Shown here in pieces: positions 7,625-16,155 of a stretch of DNA of 64,000 nucleotides (the first letter of the stretch is position 1; each line of letters begins with the position of its first letter). The notes under the pieces were generated by a model. That model was not told the origin of the DNA. It worked only from the letters and a program-made list of their open reading frames with translations, and searched no databases. The stretch is from DASWJZ01 sp963846475 (GTDB lineage Bacteria; Pseudomonadota; Alphaproteobacteria; Rhizobiales; Afifellaceae): contig CAWJVZ010000004.1 in the NCBI GenBank assembly GCA_963846475.1, forward strand, positions 620,001-684,000, read 5' to 3'. The position numbers and the translations under genes were made by a program.

Positions 7625-10600
7625 ACCGGCTCCGGCGCAGGCGCCCTCGCCTTCCGGCGCTTGGCCGGTCCGGCGAGCCCGTCCAGGAACTCTCGTGCCA
7701 GTTCCCGCCGCTCCTCCGGCGTTTCGCTCCGCCGCGACCAGACGAGCCGCTCGCCGCGCCATTCCATGTCCGGGCCCGTCCGGCCGGCCGCGGCAAGCGC
7801 AAACCCTTGGCGAAAAGTGGCGGCGATCGCTTCGGGGCCCGCGTCGAGCCGCTCTACGCCGAGGCGCCGCGCCTTGCGGCGGAGGTCGGCGAGCGCGATG
7901 AGGTTTTCGACCGGCTCGGGCAGCGTCCCGAAGCGGTCGGAAAGCTCCGCGGCCAGCGAGTCGGCGTTGTCCTCAGCGGCAGGTCGCGCTAGACGGGCAT
8001 GCAGGTTGATGCGGATCTCCGGCTCCGGAATGAAATTTTCCGGGATCGCGGCCTCCAGGCCGAGATGCAGCGAGGGGGAGAAATCAGCCTCCGGCGCCTC
8101 GCCGCGCGCCGCCGCAAGAGCCCGCTTCAGGAGATCTTGATACAGGCCGAGCCCGATCAGCTTCAGGTGCCCGGCCTGCTCCTCGCCCAAAAGGTCGCCG
8201 GCGCCGCGAAGGTCGAGGTCGCGGCCGCTGATCTCGAAGCCGGCGCCGAGCCGATCGAAGTTTTCCAGCGTCTTCAGCCGCTGCTCGGTCGCCTTGCCGG
8301 GCTTTTTTGCGGGGTCGGTGAGGAGATAGGCGGCGCCGCGCGCCCTGCCCCGCCCGACCCGGCCGCGCAGCTGATGCAGCTGGGCCAGGCCGAACCGGTC
8401 GGCGCGCCAGATCAGCATCGTGTTGGCGCGCGGCACGTCGAGGCCGCTCTCGATGATGTTCGTCGCAAGCAGCACGTCGCCGATGCCGTCGGCGAAATCC
8501 ACCATCGTCTTGTCGATCGCCTGCGCCGGCAGCTTGCCGTGCGCGACCACCACCTGCAGCTCCGGCACGAGCTCGCCGAGCCGGGCCGCCATCGGCCCGA
8601 TATCCTCGATGCGCGGGCAGACCACAAAGCTCTGGCCGCCGCGGCGCCGCTCGCGCAGCAGCGCGGAGCGCACGCTCACCGGGTCGAACGGGGTGACGAA
8701 AGTGCGGACCGGCTGCCGCCGCGCCGGCGGCGTGGCGATGACGGAAACGTCCTGCAGGCCGAGCATCGCCCATTGCAGCGTGCGCGGGATCGGCGTCGCC
8801 GTCAGCGTCAGAACGTGCACGTCGCGGCCGAGAGCCCTGAGCTTCTCCTTCTGCGCCGCCCCGAAGCGCTGCTCCTCGTCGATGATGAGCAGGCCGAGAT
8901 CCGCGAACTTGATGCCCTTGCCGGCGAGCGCCTGCGTGCCGATGACGAGCCGCGTCTGGCCGGCGGCCAGTGCCTGCTTCACCGCCCGCGCTTCCGCCGC
9001 TCCGACCAGCCGCGACAGCTGCGCCACCTCGATCCCCAGCGCGGCGAAGCGCCGGCCGAAAGTCTGAATATGCTGGCGCACCAGCACCGTCGTCGGCGCC
9101 GCGACCGCCACCTGCTTGCCGCCGAGCGCCACCGCTGCGGCGCCGCGAAGCGCCACTTCCGTCTTGCCGAAGCCGACATCGCCGCAGACCAGCCGGTCCA
9201 TCCGCCGTCCGGAGGCAAGGTCGCCGAGCACGTCGGCGATAGCCCGGGCCTGGTCGGCCGTCTCGGCAAACGGGAAGCGGTCGGCGAAGCGCTCATAATC
9301 GCGCCGCTTCGGCACGATTCTTGTCGCCCGCGCCGCCTGCCGCTCGCGCGCCATCGCGACGAGCTGTCCGGCCAGCGCCGCCAAGTCGCGCTCCAGCGCC
9401 TCCCGCCGCTTCGGCCAGGCGGCGCCACCCAGACGGTCGAGCGTCACCGCTTCCGTCTCGCCGCCATAGCGCCAGATCTTTGCGATGTCCTCCGCCGGCA
9501 CCAGGAGCTTGGCCTCGCCGGCGAATTCCAGCACCAGCGCATCCTCCGCGACGCCGCCCGCCGCCACGCTCTCGATGCCGGTGAGCCGCGCCATGCCGTG
9601 CTCGATGTGGATGACCGCGTCGCCGGGCCTGAGCTCCATTTCGCCGAGGCCGAGCGCGCCGGCCGTCGGCGGGCCGTCTGCCGCCGCGGCGGCAGACGGC
9701 GCCGCCACTCCCTCCAGATCGACCTCGACCCGCTCCGCCGCCGCAACCTGGCGTTCCCATTCCGCCGGATCCAGATAAAGCTTTGCCGGCGCAGGCGGCG
9801 TGCGCCCGCCGTTCCGCGGCCCGGCCAGGCGCGTCGCGTAGGCGTCCTCCACCTCATTCCAGAACCCGGAATGCCGCTCCGCCCCCCCAGACTCGGCAAG
9901 GATTTTCGCCCCCGCCGCATAGTCGAACATCGTTTCCAGGGGGCCGGAGAAATCCGCCAGAAAGTGCTCGATCCCGGCAAACCGCTCGACCGCCTCGCCC
10001 TTCTCCTCCGCGGGACAAACGGCCTCCGAGGCCGGCAGCAGCAACATCTCCGGCTCCTCGGCGAGCGTGCGCTGCGACGCCGCGTCGTAGCGGCGGATGC
10101 CGGCGATCCGCCCCTCGGCATGGTCGAGCCGCACGGGCTGCTCGGCGCCGGCCGGGAACACATCGATCACGGCGCCGCGGATCGCCGCCTCGCCCGCCTC
10201 GTCGACCCGCTCGTCGAGCACGTAGCCGGTCCGCAGCAGGTATTTTTCTAGCGCCTCGATTTCCAGCACGTCGCCGACTTTGATACGGAGCTCCGCCGCC
10301 GGCCACAGCGCCCGCGGCGGCACGCGCTGCGCGAGCGCCTCCGGCGTGGCGACGACGATGAAGCTCCTGCCGGCACCCGCCGCCAGGCATCGCAGCGTAG
10401 CGACGCGCCGCCCCATGACAAAGCGCGACGGCGAAGCCCGGTCGTAGGGCACGCAGTCCCAGGCGGGAAAGCGAAGCACTTGGAGCGAAGGAGCGAGCTC
10501 CCGCAGGACCCGAGCGATCAGCGAAGCCCGCCTCTCGCTCCGCGCCACGAAGAGGACGCCGCCCTCCCCGGCTGTCTCGATGAGCCGCGCCGCCAGCTCC

Positions 10601-10656
10601 TCCAGCGGCAATATTGCTTCGCGCTCGTCCCGCCCCGCCTCGAGCGCCTCCGCCAT
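7621..10656 (-). CDS. short Mfd-family (transcription-repair coupling factor-like) helicase
   Basis: About 1011 residues from the ATG at 10656, which is preceded by GGGAGTTTGGG; a TTG at 10677 is also possible. The N-terminal part resembles the UvrB-homology region (RFPAWDCVPYDRASPS). A CarD-like RNA polymerase-interacting domain lies near residue 345 (RPGDAVIHIEHGMARLTGI). The motor follows, with Walker A GDVGFGKTEVALRGA near residue 490, the Mfd-type box DEEQRFGAAQKEKL near 592, ATPIPRTL, and HQLRGRVGRGRARGAAYLL. A TRCF C-terminal domain is present (DRFGTLPEPVENLI). E. coli Mfd has 1148 residues; the shortfall lies mainly before the CarD-like domain. It may be a paralogue beside a full-length Mfd elsewhere; that cannot be seen here. 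Confidence 0.8.
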   Translation of the reverse strand: MAEALEAGRDEREAILPLEELAARLIETAGEGGVLFVARSERRASLIARVLRELAPSLQVLRFPAWDCVPYDRASPSRFVMGRRVATLRCLAAGAGRSFIVVATPEALAQRVPPRALWPAAELRIKVGDVLEIEALEKYLLRTGYVLDERVDEAGEAAIRGAVIDVFPAGAEQPVRLDHAEGRIAGIRRYDAASQRTLAEEPEMLLLPASEAVCPAEEKGEAVERFAGIEHFLADFSGPLETMFDYAAGAKILAESGGAERHSGFWNEVEDAYATRLAGPRNGGRTPPAPAKLYLDPAEWERQVAAAERVEVDLEGVAAPSAAAAADGPPTAGALGLGEMELRPGDAVIHIEHGMARLTGIESVAAGGVAEDALVLEFAGEAKLLVPAEDIAKIWRYGGETEAVTLDRLGGAAWPKRREALERDLAALAGQLVAMARERQAARATRIVPKRRDYERFADRFPFAETADQARAIADVLGDLASGRRMDRLVCGDVGFGKTEVALRGAAAVALGGKQVAVAAPTTVLVRQHIQTFGRRFAALGIEVAQLSRLVGAAEARAVKQALAAGQTRLVIGTQALAGKGIKFADLGLLIIDEEQRFGAAQKEKLRALGRDVHVLTLTATPIPRTLQWAMLGLQDVSVIATPPARRQPVRTFVTPFDPVSVRSALLRERRRGGQSFVVCPRIEDIGPMAARLGELVPELQVVVAHGKLPAQAIDKTMVDFADGIGDVLLATNIIESGLDVPRANTMLIWRADRFGLAQLHQLRGRVGRGRARGAAYLLTDPAKKPGKATEQRLKTLENFDRLGAGFEISGRDLDLRGAGDLLGEEQAGHLKLIGLGLYQDLLKRALAAARGEAPEADFSPSLHLGLEAAIPENFIPEPEIRINLHARLARPAAEDNADSLAAELSDRFGTLPEPVENLIALADLRRKARRLGVERLDAGPEAIAATFRQGFALAAAGRTGPDMEWRGERLVWSRRSETPEERRELAREFLDGLAGPAKRRKARAPAPEPV

Positions 10657-10816
10657 CCCAAACTCCCGGCCTGACAAGCGCAGGGGAACGCCGCGCCGCA
10701 GGGGCGGTTCCTGGAGGCACCGCTCCGGATCAGCACGCGGCCCTAAAACTCAGCCGGCAACGGAACCCTTCGCGGGGGCCCGCGTTCGTTTCGGCGCGTC
10801 CGTGGGGAGAGGTCGC

Positions 10817-11896
10817 TTGAGCAGGAAAGTCCGCGTCGGGATCGTCGGGGTCGGCAATTGCGCCTCCTCCTTCGTCCAGGGCATCGCGCATTACGGCCGC
10901 GCCGAGGCGAACCTTCCGGTGCCCGGCCTCATGCACCCCGAGCTCGGCGGCTACGAGAGCGGGGACATCGAGATTTCTTCGGCCTTCGACATCAACGCCA
11001 AAAAGATCGGGCTGGACGTCGCCGACGCCATCTTCGTGCCGCCCAACAACACGCAGCGCTTTGCCGAGGTCCCCAAGACCGGTGTCGCCGTCCAGCGTGG
11101 CCGGACCCTAGACGGCCTCGGCAAATATTTGCGCGATGAGATCGAGGAGGCCGACGCGCCGGAGGCCGATGTCTCGGGCGTGCTGCAACGGACCGGCACC
11201 GACGTGGTCGTCTCCTATCTGCCGGTCGGCTCGCAGCTTGCCACCGAATTCTACGTCGAGCAGGCGCTTGAAGCCGGCTGCGCCTTCGTCAACTGCATCC
11301 CCGTCTTCATCGCCTCCAACGAGAGCTGGCGCCGCCGGTTCGAGGCGCGCGGCCTGCCGATCATCGGGGACGACATCAAGAGCCAGGTCGGCGCCACCAT
11401 CGTCCACCGCGTGCTGGCGAACCTGTTCCGCGAGCGCGGTGTGCGGCTCGACCGCACCTACCAGCTGAATTTCGGCGGCAACACCGATTTCCAGAACATG
11501 CTGGAACGCGAGCGGCTGGAATCCAAAAAACTTTCCAAGACGCAAGCCGTGACCAGCCAGATCGATATCCCGCTCGCGCCCGGCGATATCCATGTCGGCC
11601 CGAGCGATTACGTGCCGTGGCTGACCGACCGAAAATTCGCCTATATCCGCATGGAGGGCACGACGTTCGGCAATGTGCCGCTCAATCTGGAGCTGAAGCT
11701 TGAGGTTTGGGATTCGCCGAATTCCGCCGGGATCGTCGTCGACGCCGTGCGCTGCGCCAAGCTGGCGCTCGACCGCGGCATCTCCGGCGCGCTGACCGGC
11801 CCCTCCTCCTACTTCATGAAGTCGCCGCCGGAGCAATTTACCGATGCGGAGGCGCGCGAGCGGACGCTCCGCTTCATCGACGGCGAGGACGCGTGA
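10817..11896 (+). CDS. ino1: myo-inositol-1-phosphate (inositol-3-phosphate) synthase, short type
   Basis: A 359-residue enzyme that converts glucose 6-phosphate to inositol 1(3)-phosphate with NAD as cofactor. It opens with the dinucleotide-binding loop VRVGIVGVGNCASSFVQGI, continues with VPGLMHPELGGY, and carries the family blocks GDDIKSQVGATIVHR and NFGGNTDFQNML. The length and opening match the roughly 360-residue actinobacterial/archaeal form, not the 500-residue eukaryotic one. The TTG start at 10817 follows GGGGAGAGG. It heads a ten-gene plus-strand operon, with the next gene 16 bases downstream, so inositol is probably the committed building block of that pathway. The divergent helicase gene starts 161 bases upstream. 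Confidence 0.9.
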   Translation: MSRKVRVGIVGVGNCASSFVQGIAHYGRAEANLPVPGLMHPELGGYESGDIEISSAFDINAKKIGLDVADAIFVPPNNTQRFAEVPKTGVAVQRGRTLDGLGKYLRDEIEEADAPEADVSGVLQRTGTDVVVSYLPVGSQLATEFYVEQALEAGCAFVNCIPVFIASNESWRRRFEARGLPIIGDDIKSQVGATIVHRVLANLFRERGVRLDRTYQLNFGGNTDFQNMLERERLESKKLSKTQAVTSQIDIPLAPGDIHVGPSDYVPWLTDRKFAYIRMEGTTFGNVPLNLELKLEVWDSPNSAGIVVDAVRCAKLALDRGISGALTGPSSYFMKSPPEQFTDAEARERTLRFIDGEDA

Positions 11897-11912
11897 TGCG
11901 AGCGATTGGGGG

Positions 11913-12515
11913 ATGACCACGACCTTGTTCCTGGTGCGCCATGCCGCGCATGATTTTCTCGGCCGCATCCTGACCGGCCGCATGCCGGGCATCCGCCTCG
12001 GCGTAGAGGGCCGCCGCCAGTCCGAGCTTTTGGCGGAGCGCCTCGCTCGCGAAAAAATCTCCGCCGTCTATACCAGCCCGCTGGAGCGCGCCCGCGAGAC
12101 CGCCGGCCCCATTGCGGCGCGGCTCGGCGTCGAGCCCGAGACCGTCGACGATCTGACGGACGTGGATTACGGCGAATGGTCGGGCCAGAGCTTTGAGGCG
12201 CTCGACGAAGATCCGCGCTGGGCCACCTGGAACAGTGCGCGATCCACCTATCGCCCGCCCGGCGGCGAGACGATGCTCGACGTGCAGCATCGCGCCGTCG
12301 CATCGGTGGAAAAAATTGTCGCCGCCCATCCGGGAAATGCCGCGCTGATCGTCAGCCACGGCGACGTCATCCGCGCCGTTCTCGCCACCTTCCTGGGATT
12401 GGCGCTCGACCATCTCACCCGTTTTGAGGTTTTTCCGGCCTCGATCAGCTCCGTCGCGGTCGGCGATTGGGGCGCCAAGGTCCTGGGGATCAACGAAGTT
12501 CCGGCGGCCGCATGA
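11913..12515 (+). CDS. histidine phosphatase family protein (phosphoglycerate mutase-like)
   Basis: A 200-residue cytoplasmic phosphatase. The catalytic histidine is in TLFLVRHAAHD, the general acid region is SPLERARETAGPIAARL, and the second histidine is in ALIVSHGDVIRAVL. The ATG at 11913 follows TTGGGGG. The stop overlaps the next start (ATGA). Placed directly after the inositol-phosphate synthase, it could remove the phosphate from inositol phosphate or from an inositol-phosphate glycoside, as mycothiol-type pathways require. That substrate is inferred from position only; the superfamily is broad. Confidence 0.82.
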   Translation: MTTTLFLVRHAAHDFLGRILTGRMPGIRLGVEGRRQSELLAERLAREKISAVYTSPLERARETAGPIAARLGVEPETVDDLTDVDYGEWSGQSFEALDEDPRWATWNSARSTYRPPGGETMLDVQHRAVASVEKIVAAHPGNAALIVSHGDVIRAVLATFLGLALDHLTRFEVFPASISSVAVGDWGAKVLGINEVPAAA

Positions 12516-13612
12516 AGATCGTCGTGTTCGGGCTGACGATTTCCTCGTCATGGGGCAACGGCCACGCGACCCTCTGGCGCGGGCTTGTCCGAGCGCTTGC
12601 CGAGCGGGGACACGGAGTGTGCTTCTACGAGCACGACGTGCCGTACTACGCAATGAACCGCGATTATTTCCAGATCCCCGCCCCGGGCGAGCTCGTCCTC
12701 TATTCCGACTGGCAGGAAATCCGCAGGCGCGCTCAACGGGATATCGCTGACGCGGATGTCGCTATCGTGACCTCCTTCTGCCCGCACGGCGCCGAGGCCA
12801 CCGAGCTCGTGCTGGCGGGGCGCGCGACTCGGGTCTTCTACGATCTCGACACCCCCGTCACACTGTCGAATCTTGAGGCTGGGCAGGAGGTTAGCTATAT
12901 CGGTTCGCACCGCCTGTCAGGCTTCGACCTGGTCTTCTCCTATACGGGCGGCGCCGCCCTCGATGGGCTCCGGGACCGCCTCGGTGCCCGCCGCGTCCTC
13001 CCGCTGTACGGGCATGTCGATCCTCAAGTGCACCGTGCGGTCCCGCCCGTAAGTCATTACGCCGCCGAGCTTTCCTATCTCGCCACCTGGTCGGCCGACC
13101 GCCAGGGCGCGTTGGAAAGGCTGTTCGTCGAGCCGGCTCGACATCGTCCGGAGCGGCGGTTTCTGATCGGCGGGGCGCAATATCCGCAAGACTTCCCCTG
13201 GGCGCCCAACATCTACTTCGTCCGCCACCTCCCCCCCGGCGAGCACCCGGCGTTCTTCTCCTCCTCCCGCCTCACCCTCAATGTGACGCGCCAGGCGATG
13301 GCCGAGATGGGCTGGTGCCCTTCGGGTCGCCTGTTCGAGGCCGCCGCGTGCGGCACCGCGATCCTCTCCGATGCCTGGGAAGGCCTGGAGGCCTTCTTCC
13401 GGCCGGGCGAGGAGATCCTTGTGGCGCGCGACACATTCGACAGTCTCGCCGCGCTGGCTTTGTCCGACGCGGAGCTCAGACGCATCGCGACGAATGCCCG
13501 CGAGCGTGTCCTGGCGGAGCATACGTCCAACGAACGCGCCGGCGATTTTCTGGCTGGCCTTGAAACGGCTTTTTCGTCCGAGCCCGCCGCGGGCGCCATG
13601 ATGAGGGCGTGA
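12512..13612 (+). CDS. CgeB-like glycosyltransferase
   Basis: A 366-residue GT-B-fold protein resembling the CgeB group of glycosyltransferases. The N-terminus (MKIVVFGLTISSSWGNGHA, then FYEHDVPYYAMNRDYF) fits the acceptor half. The C-terminal half has the donor-binding pattern with GRLFEAAACGTAILSDAWEG and LAEHTSNERAGDFL. Its ATG overlaps the stop of the phosphatase gene by four bases, which implies translational coupling. No signal peptide or membrane helix is visible. Sugar donor and acceptor are unknown; the operon suggests it builds on an inositol or an inositol glycoside. Confidence 0.75.
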   Translation: MKIVVFGLTISSSWGNGHATLWRGLVRALAERGHGVCFYEHDVPYYAMNRDYFQIPAPGELVLYSDWQEIRRRAQRDIADADVAIVTSFCPHGAEATELVLAGRATRVFYDLDTPVTLSNLEAGQEVSYIGSHRLSGFDLVFSYTGGAALDGLRDRLGARRVLPLYGHVDPQVHRAVPPVSHYAAELSYLATWSADRQGALERLFVEPARHRPERRFLIGGAQYPQDFPWAPNIYFVRHLPPGEHPAFFSSSRLTLNVTRQAMAEMGWCPSGRLFEAAACGTAILSDAWEGLEAFFRPGEEILVARDTFDSLAALALSDAELRRIATNARERVLAEHTSNERAGDFLAGLETAFSSEPAAGAMMRA

Positions 13613-13613
13613 G

Positions 13614-14423
13614 ATGTGGGGCATCGTGCCGGCGGCGGGACGCGGCAGCCGCATCCAGCCGCTCGCCTTTTCCAAGGAGCTGCTGCCGGTCGGCAGCCGC
13701 TTCGATGGGGGAACCGAGCGCCCCTGCGCCGTCAGCGAATATCTCGTCGAGCGGATGATCCTCGGCGGCGCGCGGAAAATCTGCTTCGTCATCTCGCCGG
13801 GAAAATCCGACATCATGGAATATTACGGCGGCAGCTACGGCGATGCCGCGGTGGCCTATGTGGTGCAGCCGGAGCCGAGCGGGCTGTGCGATGCGATATT
13901 CCGGGCCTCGCCGCTGATACGGGACGACGAGCTCGTGCTGATCGGTTTGCCGGATACGATCTGGTTCCCCGATGCCGCACTCGCCGGGCTCCCGGACGAC
14001 GCCCTCTCGTTCCTGCTCTTTCCCGTCGACCAGCCGGAATTCTTCGACGCCGTCGTCCTCGACGATTTCGCCAATGTGCTGGAAATCCAGGTGAAGCAGC
14101 CGGGCGCCGCGTCGAACTGGATCTGGGGCGCTTTCAAGATGCCCGGGCGCGTGCTGGAGGAACTTCGCCAGCTTTGGCTGCAGCCCGGCCGCCGCGACGA
14201 ATATATGGGCACGCTGGTGAACGCCTATCTCGCAAAAGGCGGCCGCGCCGTTGGCGTGAAGACGGGGCGGTCCTACGTCGATGTCGGCACGCTCAACGGC
14301 TACCGCGCCGCGATCAGCCTACTCGCGGAGGTCGGGGCGGGCGAGAGCGGCCATGGCACCCGGCGCGCGCTCGGCCGGCCTGCCGGCTCGGCGGCCAAGC
14401 TTCGGACCGTGACAGGACGATAG
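13614..14423 (+). CDS. sugar-1-phosphate nucleotidyltransferase
   Basis: A 269-residue protein of the nucleotidyltransferase family that includes glucose-1-phosphate thymidylyl- and uridylyltransferases. It opens with the nucleotide-binding signature IVPAAGRGSRIQPLAFSKEL, and KEL supplies the usual catalytic lysine. QPEPSGLCDAIFRA and the metal-binding LIGLPDTIWFP follow, and the sugar-binding end has SYVDVGTLNGYRAAI. It starts one base after the previous gene ends. It most likely makes the NDP-sugar used by the two glycosyltransferases of the operon. The serine in GRGSR replaces the more usual threonine. The exact base and sugar cannot be told from sequence. Confidence 0.82.
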   Translation: MWGIVPAAGRGSRIQPLAFSKELLPVGSRFDGGTERPCAVSEYLVERMILGGARKICFVISPGKSDIMEYYGGSYGDAAVAYVVQPEPSGLCDAIFRASPLIRDDELVLIGLPDTIWFPDAALAGLPDDALSFLLFPVDQPEFFDAVVLDDFANVLEIQVKQPGAASNWIWGAFKMPGRVLEELRQLWLQPGRRDEYMGTLVNAYLAKGGRAVGVKTGRSYVDVGTLNGYRAAISLLAEVGAGESGHGTRRALGRPAGSAAKLRTVTGR

Positions 14424-14430
14424 TCGTTCG

Positions 14431-15201
14431 ATGGCCGTCATGGAAAAACTCTCGCCGGATGAGATCCGCATCCAGGCCGAGGCGCTCGGGCCGTGGTTCC
14501 ACAACATCGTTCTGAACGGTATCGCCACCGCGCCAAATCATTTCCTCGGCGACTATCCGGCGGTCAAGTTCCAGCGCTTCGCCCATGCCATCCCGGCCGA
14601 TCTCACCGGCAAGAGCGTGCTCGACATCGGCTGCAACGGCGGCTTCTACTCCATCGAGATGAAGCGGCGCGGCGCCGATCGCGTCCTCGCCATCGATTTT
14701 GACGAGGATTACCTTGCTCAGGCGCGCTTCGCGGCACGCGTGCTCGATCTCGATATCCAGTTCGCAAAAATGTCGGTGTATGACGTGGCCGAGATCGGCG
14801 AGCGTTTCGATCTCGTCGTCTTCATGGGCGTCCTCTATCACCTTCGGCACCCGCTGCTCGCCCTAGACCTCATCCACGAGCACGTCGCCGGCGATTGCAT
14901 GATCTTCCAGTCGATGCAGCGCGGCAGCAGCGAAGTGGAGGCGCTTCGGGCAAACTACGGTTTCTGGGAGACGGAGATTTTCGACCGGCCGGGCTATCCG
15001 AAGCTGCACTTCATCGAGAAGCGCTATGCGGATGACCCGACGAATTGGTGGGTGCCCAATCGGGCCTGCACGGAGGCCATGCTGCGAAGCGCCGGCTTCG
15101 AGATCGCCGGCCATCCGGAGGAGGAAGTCTATATCTGCCGGCGCGTCGCGGCCCCGGAATGGGCCGGCGCGGTCTATCCGGCCAGGGGAGCCACGATATG
15201 A
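14431..15201 (+). CDS. SAM-dependent methyltransferase, CmoB-like
   Basis: A 256-residue class I methyltransferase. Motif I is SVLDIGCNGGFYSIEM, with a downstream acidic residue in VLAIDFDEDYL and motif LVVFMGVLYHLRHPLLAL. The opening ALGPWFHNIVLNGIATAP resembles the wobble-uridine enzyme CmoB, but the genes around it are for glycan synthesis, so a small-molecule or sugar substrate is more likely. I recall a described family of such methyltransferases (TIGR04290) found in conserved glycan-type clusters, but cannot check it here. It ends in an ATGA overlap with the next gene. ATGs at 14431 and 14440 are both possible starts. Confidence 0.8.
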   Translation: MAVMEKLSPDEIRIQAEALGPWFHNIVLNGIATAPNHFLGDYPAVKFQRFAHAIPADLTGKSVLDIGCNGGFYSIEMKRRGADRVLAIDFDEDYLAQARFAARVLDLDIQFAKMSVYDVAEIGERFDLVVFMGVLYHLRHPLLALDLIHEHVAGDCMIFQSMQRGSSEVEALRANYGFWETEIFDRPGYPKLHFIEKRYADDPTNWWVPNRACTEAMLRSAGFEIAGHPEEEVYICRRVAAPEWAGAVYPARGATI

Positions 15202-16145
15202 TCGAAGCGGCAATGATCTGGAACGAGCCGAACAACAAGTCCCATTGGGACCCCGAGATCGACCCGGACTGGACGCTCTTCGGCGAGACGGCGATCGCGG
15301 CCGCGCAGGCGATCCGCGCCGAGAACTCTCGATTGCCGCGCGTCCTCGGCGGCATCTCGCCCATCGATCCGCTGTTCATCCAGCGGCTTACCGGCTACGG
15401 CGTCATGGACCATATCGACGTCGTCGCCGTGCACGGCTTCCCGCTCGACTGGAACCTTTGGCAGATCGATGAATGGCCGGCGAAGATCGACGAGATCCGT
15501 GCCGTCACCGACCTTCCGGTCTGGGTCACCGAGGTCGGCATCTCCTCATTCGGGGCGGAGGAGGTGCAGGTCTGGGGCCTGCAGCGCACCGCCGAGCTTC
15601 TGGCCGGCAACGCGCCGCGCATCCACTGGTACAGCCTTTACGACCTGCCGCAGGCCTGGGGCGCCACGACGCGCCACAAGGAGGCGGAGGGCTCCTCCTA
15701 CTATAGGCACTTCTACATGGGGATCTTGCGCGAGGACGGCTCGCCGAAGCCGGCGGCGCATGAATTTCATAAATACACGCCCGGCCTCGGCATCTGCCAG
15801 TGGTTCCATTACGACGACCACCGCCTCGACGAGGCGGTGGGCTGGATGAAGCGGCTCGGCGTAAAACATCTTCGCACCGGCCTCTCCTGGGCCGATTCGT
15901 TCCGGCCCAACGCGCTCGCCTGGTTCGACCGGCAGATGGAGGCGCTGGAGGATTTCGACGTGACCGTCACCTTCTGCTTCACGCCCGAGCATCGCGGGAT
16001 CGCGCCGCACCATACGAGCCCGCCGCAGGTGAAGGAGGAATTCGCCGATTTCTGCGGCGCCATGATCCGCCGCTATGCGGGCAGCGCCGCCCCGGCGGAG
16101 CGACTTGCGCCGGCCGCGCGGCCCATGGCGCCCGCGGCAGAGTGA
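15198..16145 (+). CDS. glycoside hydrolase-like (beta/alpha)8 protein
   Basis: A 315-residue protein resembling clan A glycoside hydrolases such as GH39 beta-xylosidases. MIWNEPNNKSHWDPEIDPD carries the NEP motif whose glutamate is normally the acid/base, and LPVWVTEVGISSFGAEEVQ contains the probable nucleophile (TEVG). No signal peptide is present, unusual for a polysaccharide hydrolase, so it acts in the cytoplasm or not hydrolytically. The second half repeats a TIM-barrel-like pattern (WMKRLGVKHLRTGLSWAD). The alanine- and proline-rich tail may be a natural end or a small frameshift effect. The start overlaps the methyltransferase stop (ATGA). Its role may be trimming or transglycosylation of the pathway product. 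Confidence 0.7.
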   Translation: MIEAAMIWNEPNNKSHWDPEIDPDWTLFGETAIAAAQAIRAENSRLPRVLGGISPIDPLFIQRLTGYGVMDHIDVVAVHGFPLDWNLWQIDEWPAKIDEIRAVTDLPVWVTEVGISSFGAEEVQVWGLQRTAELLAGNAPRIHWYSLYDLPQAWGATTRHKEAEGSSYYRHFYMGILREDGSPKPAAHEFHKYTPGLGICQWFHYDDHRLDEAVGWMKRLGVKHLRTGLSWADSFRPNALAWFDRQMEALEDFDVTVTFCFTPEHRGIAPHHTSPPQVKEEFADFCGAMIRRYAGSAAPAERLAPAARPMAPAAE

Positions 16146-16155
16146 CGGCGGAGCA

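Noticed and set aside
7999..10251. A 750-codon open frame antisense to the Mfd-like gene
   Set aside because: GC-rich shadow; composition is arginine/histidine-rich with no recognisable domain, while the opposite strand encodes clear helicase motifs.
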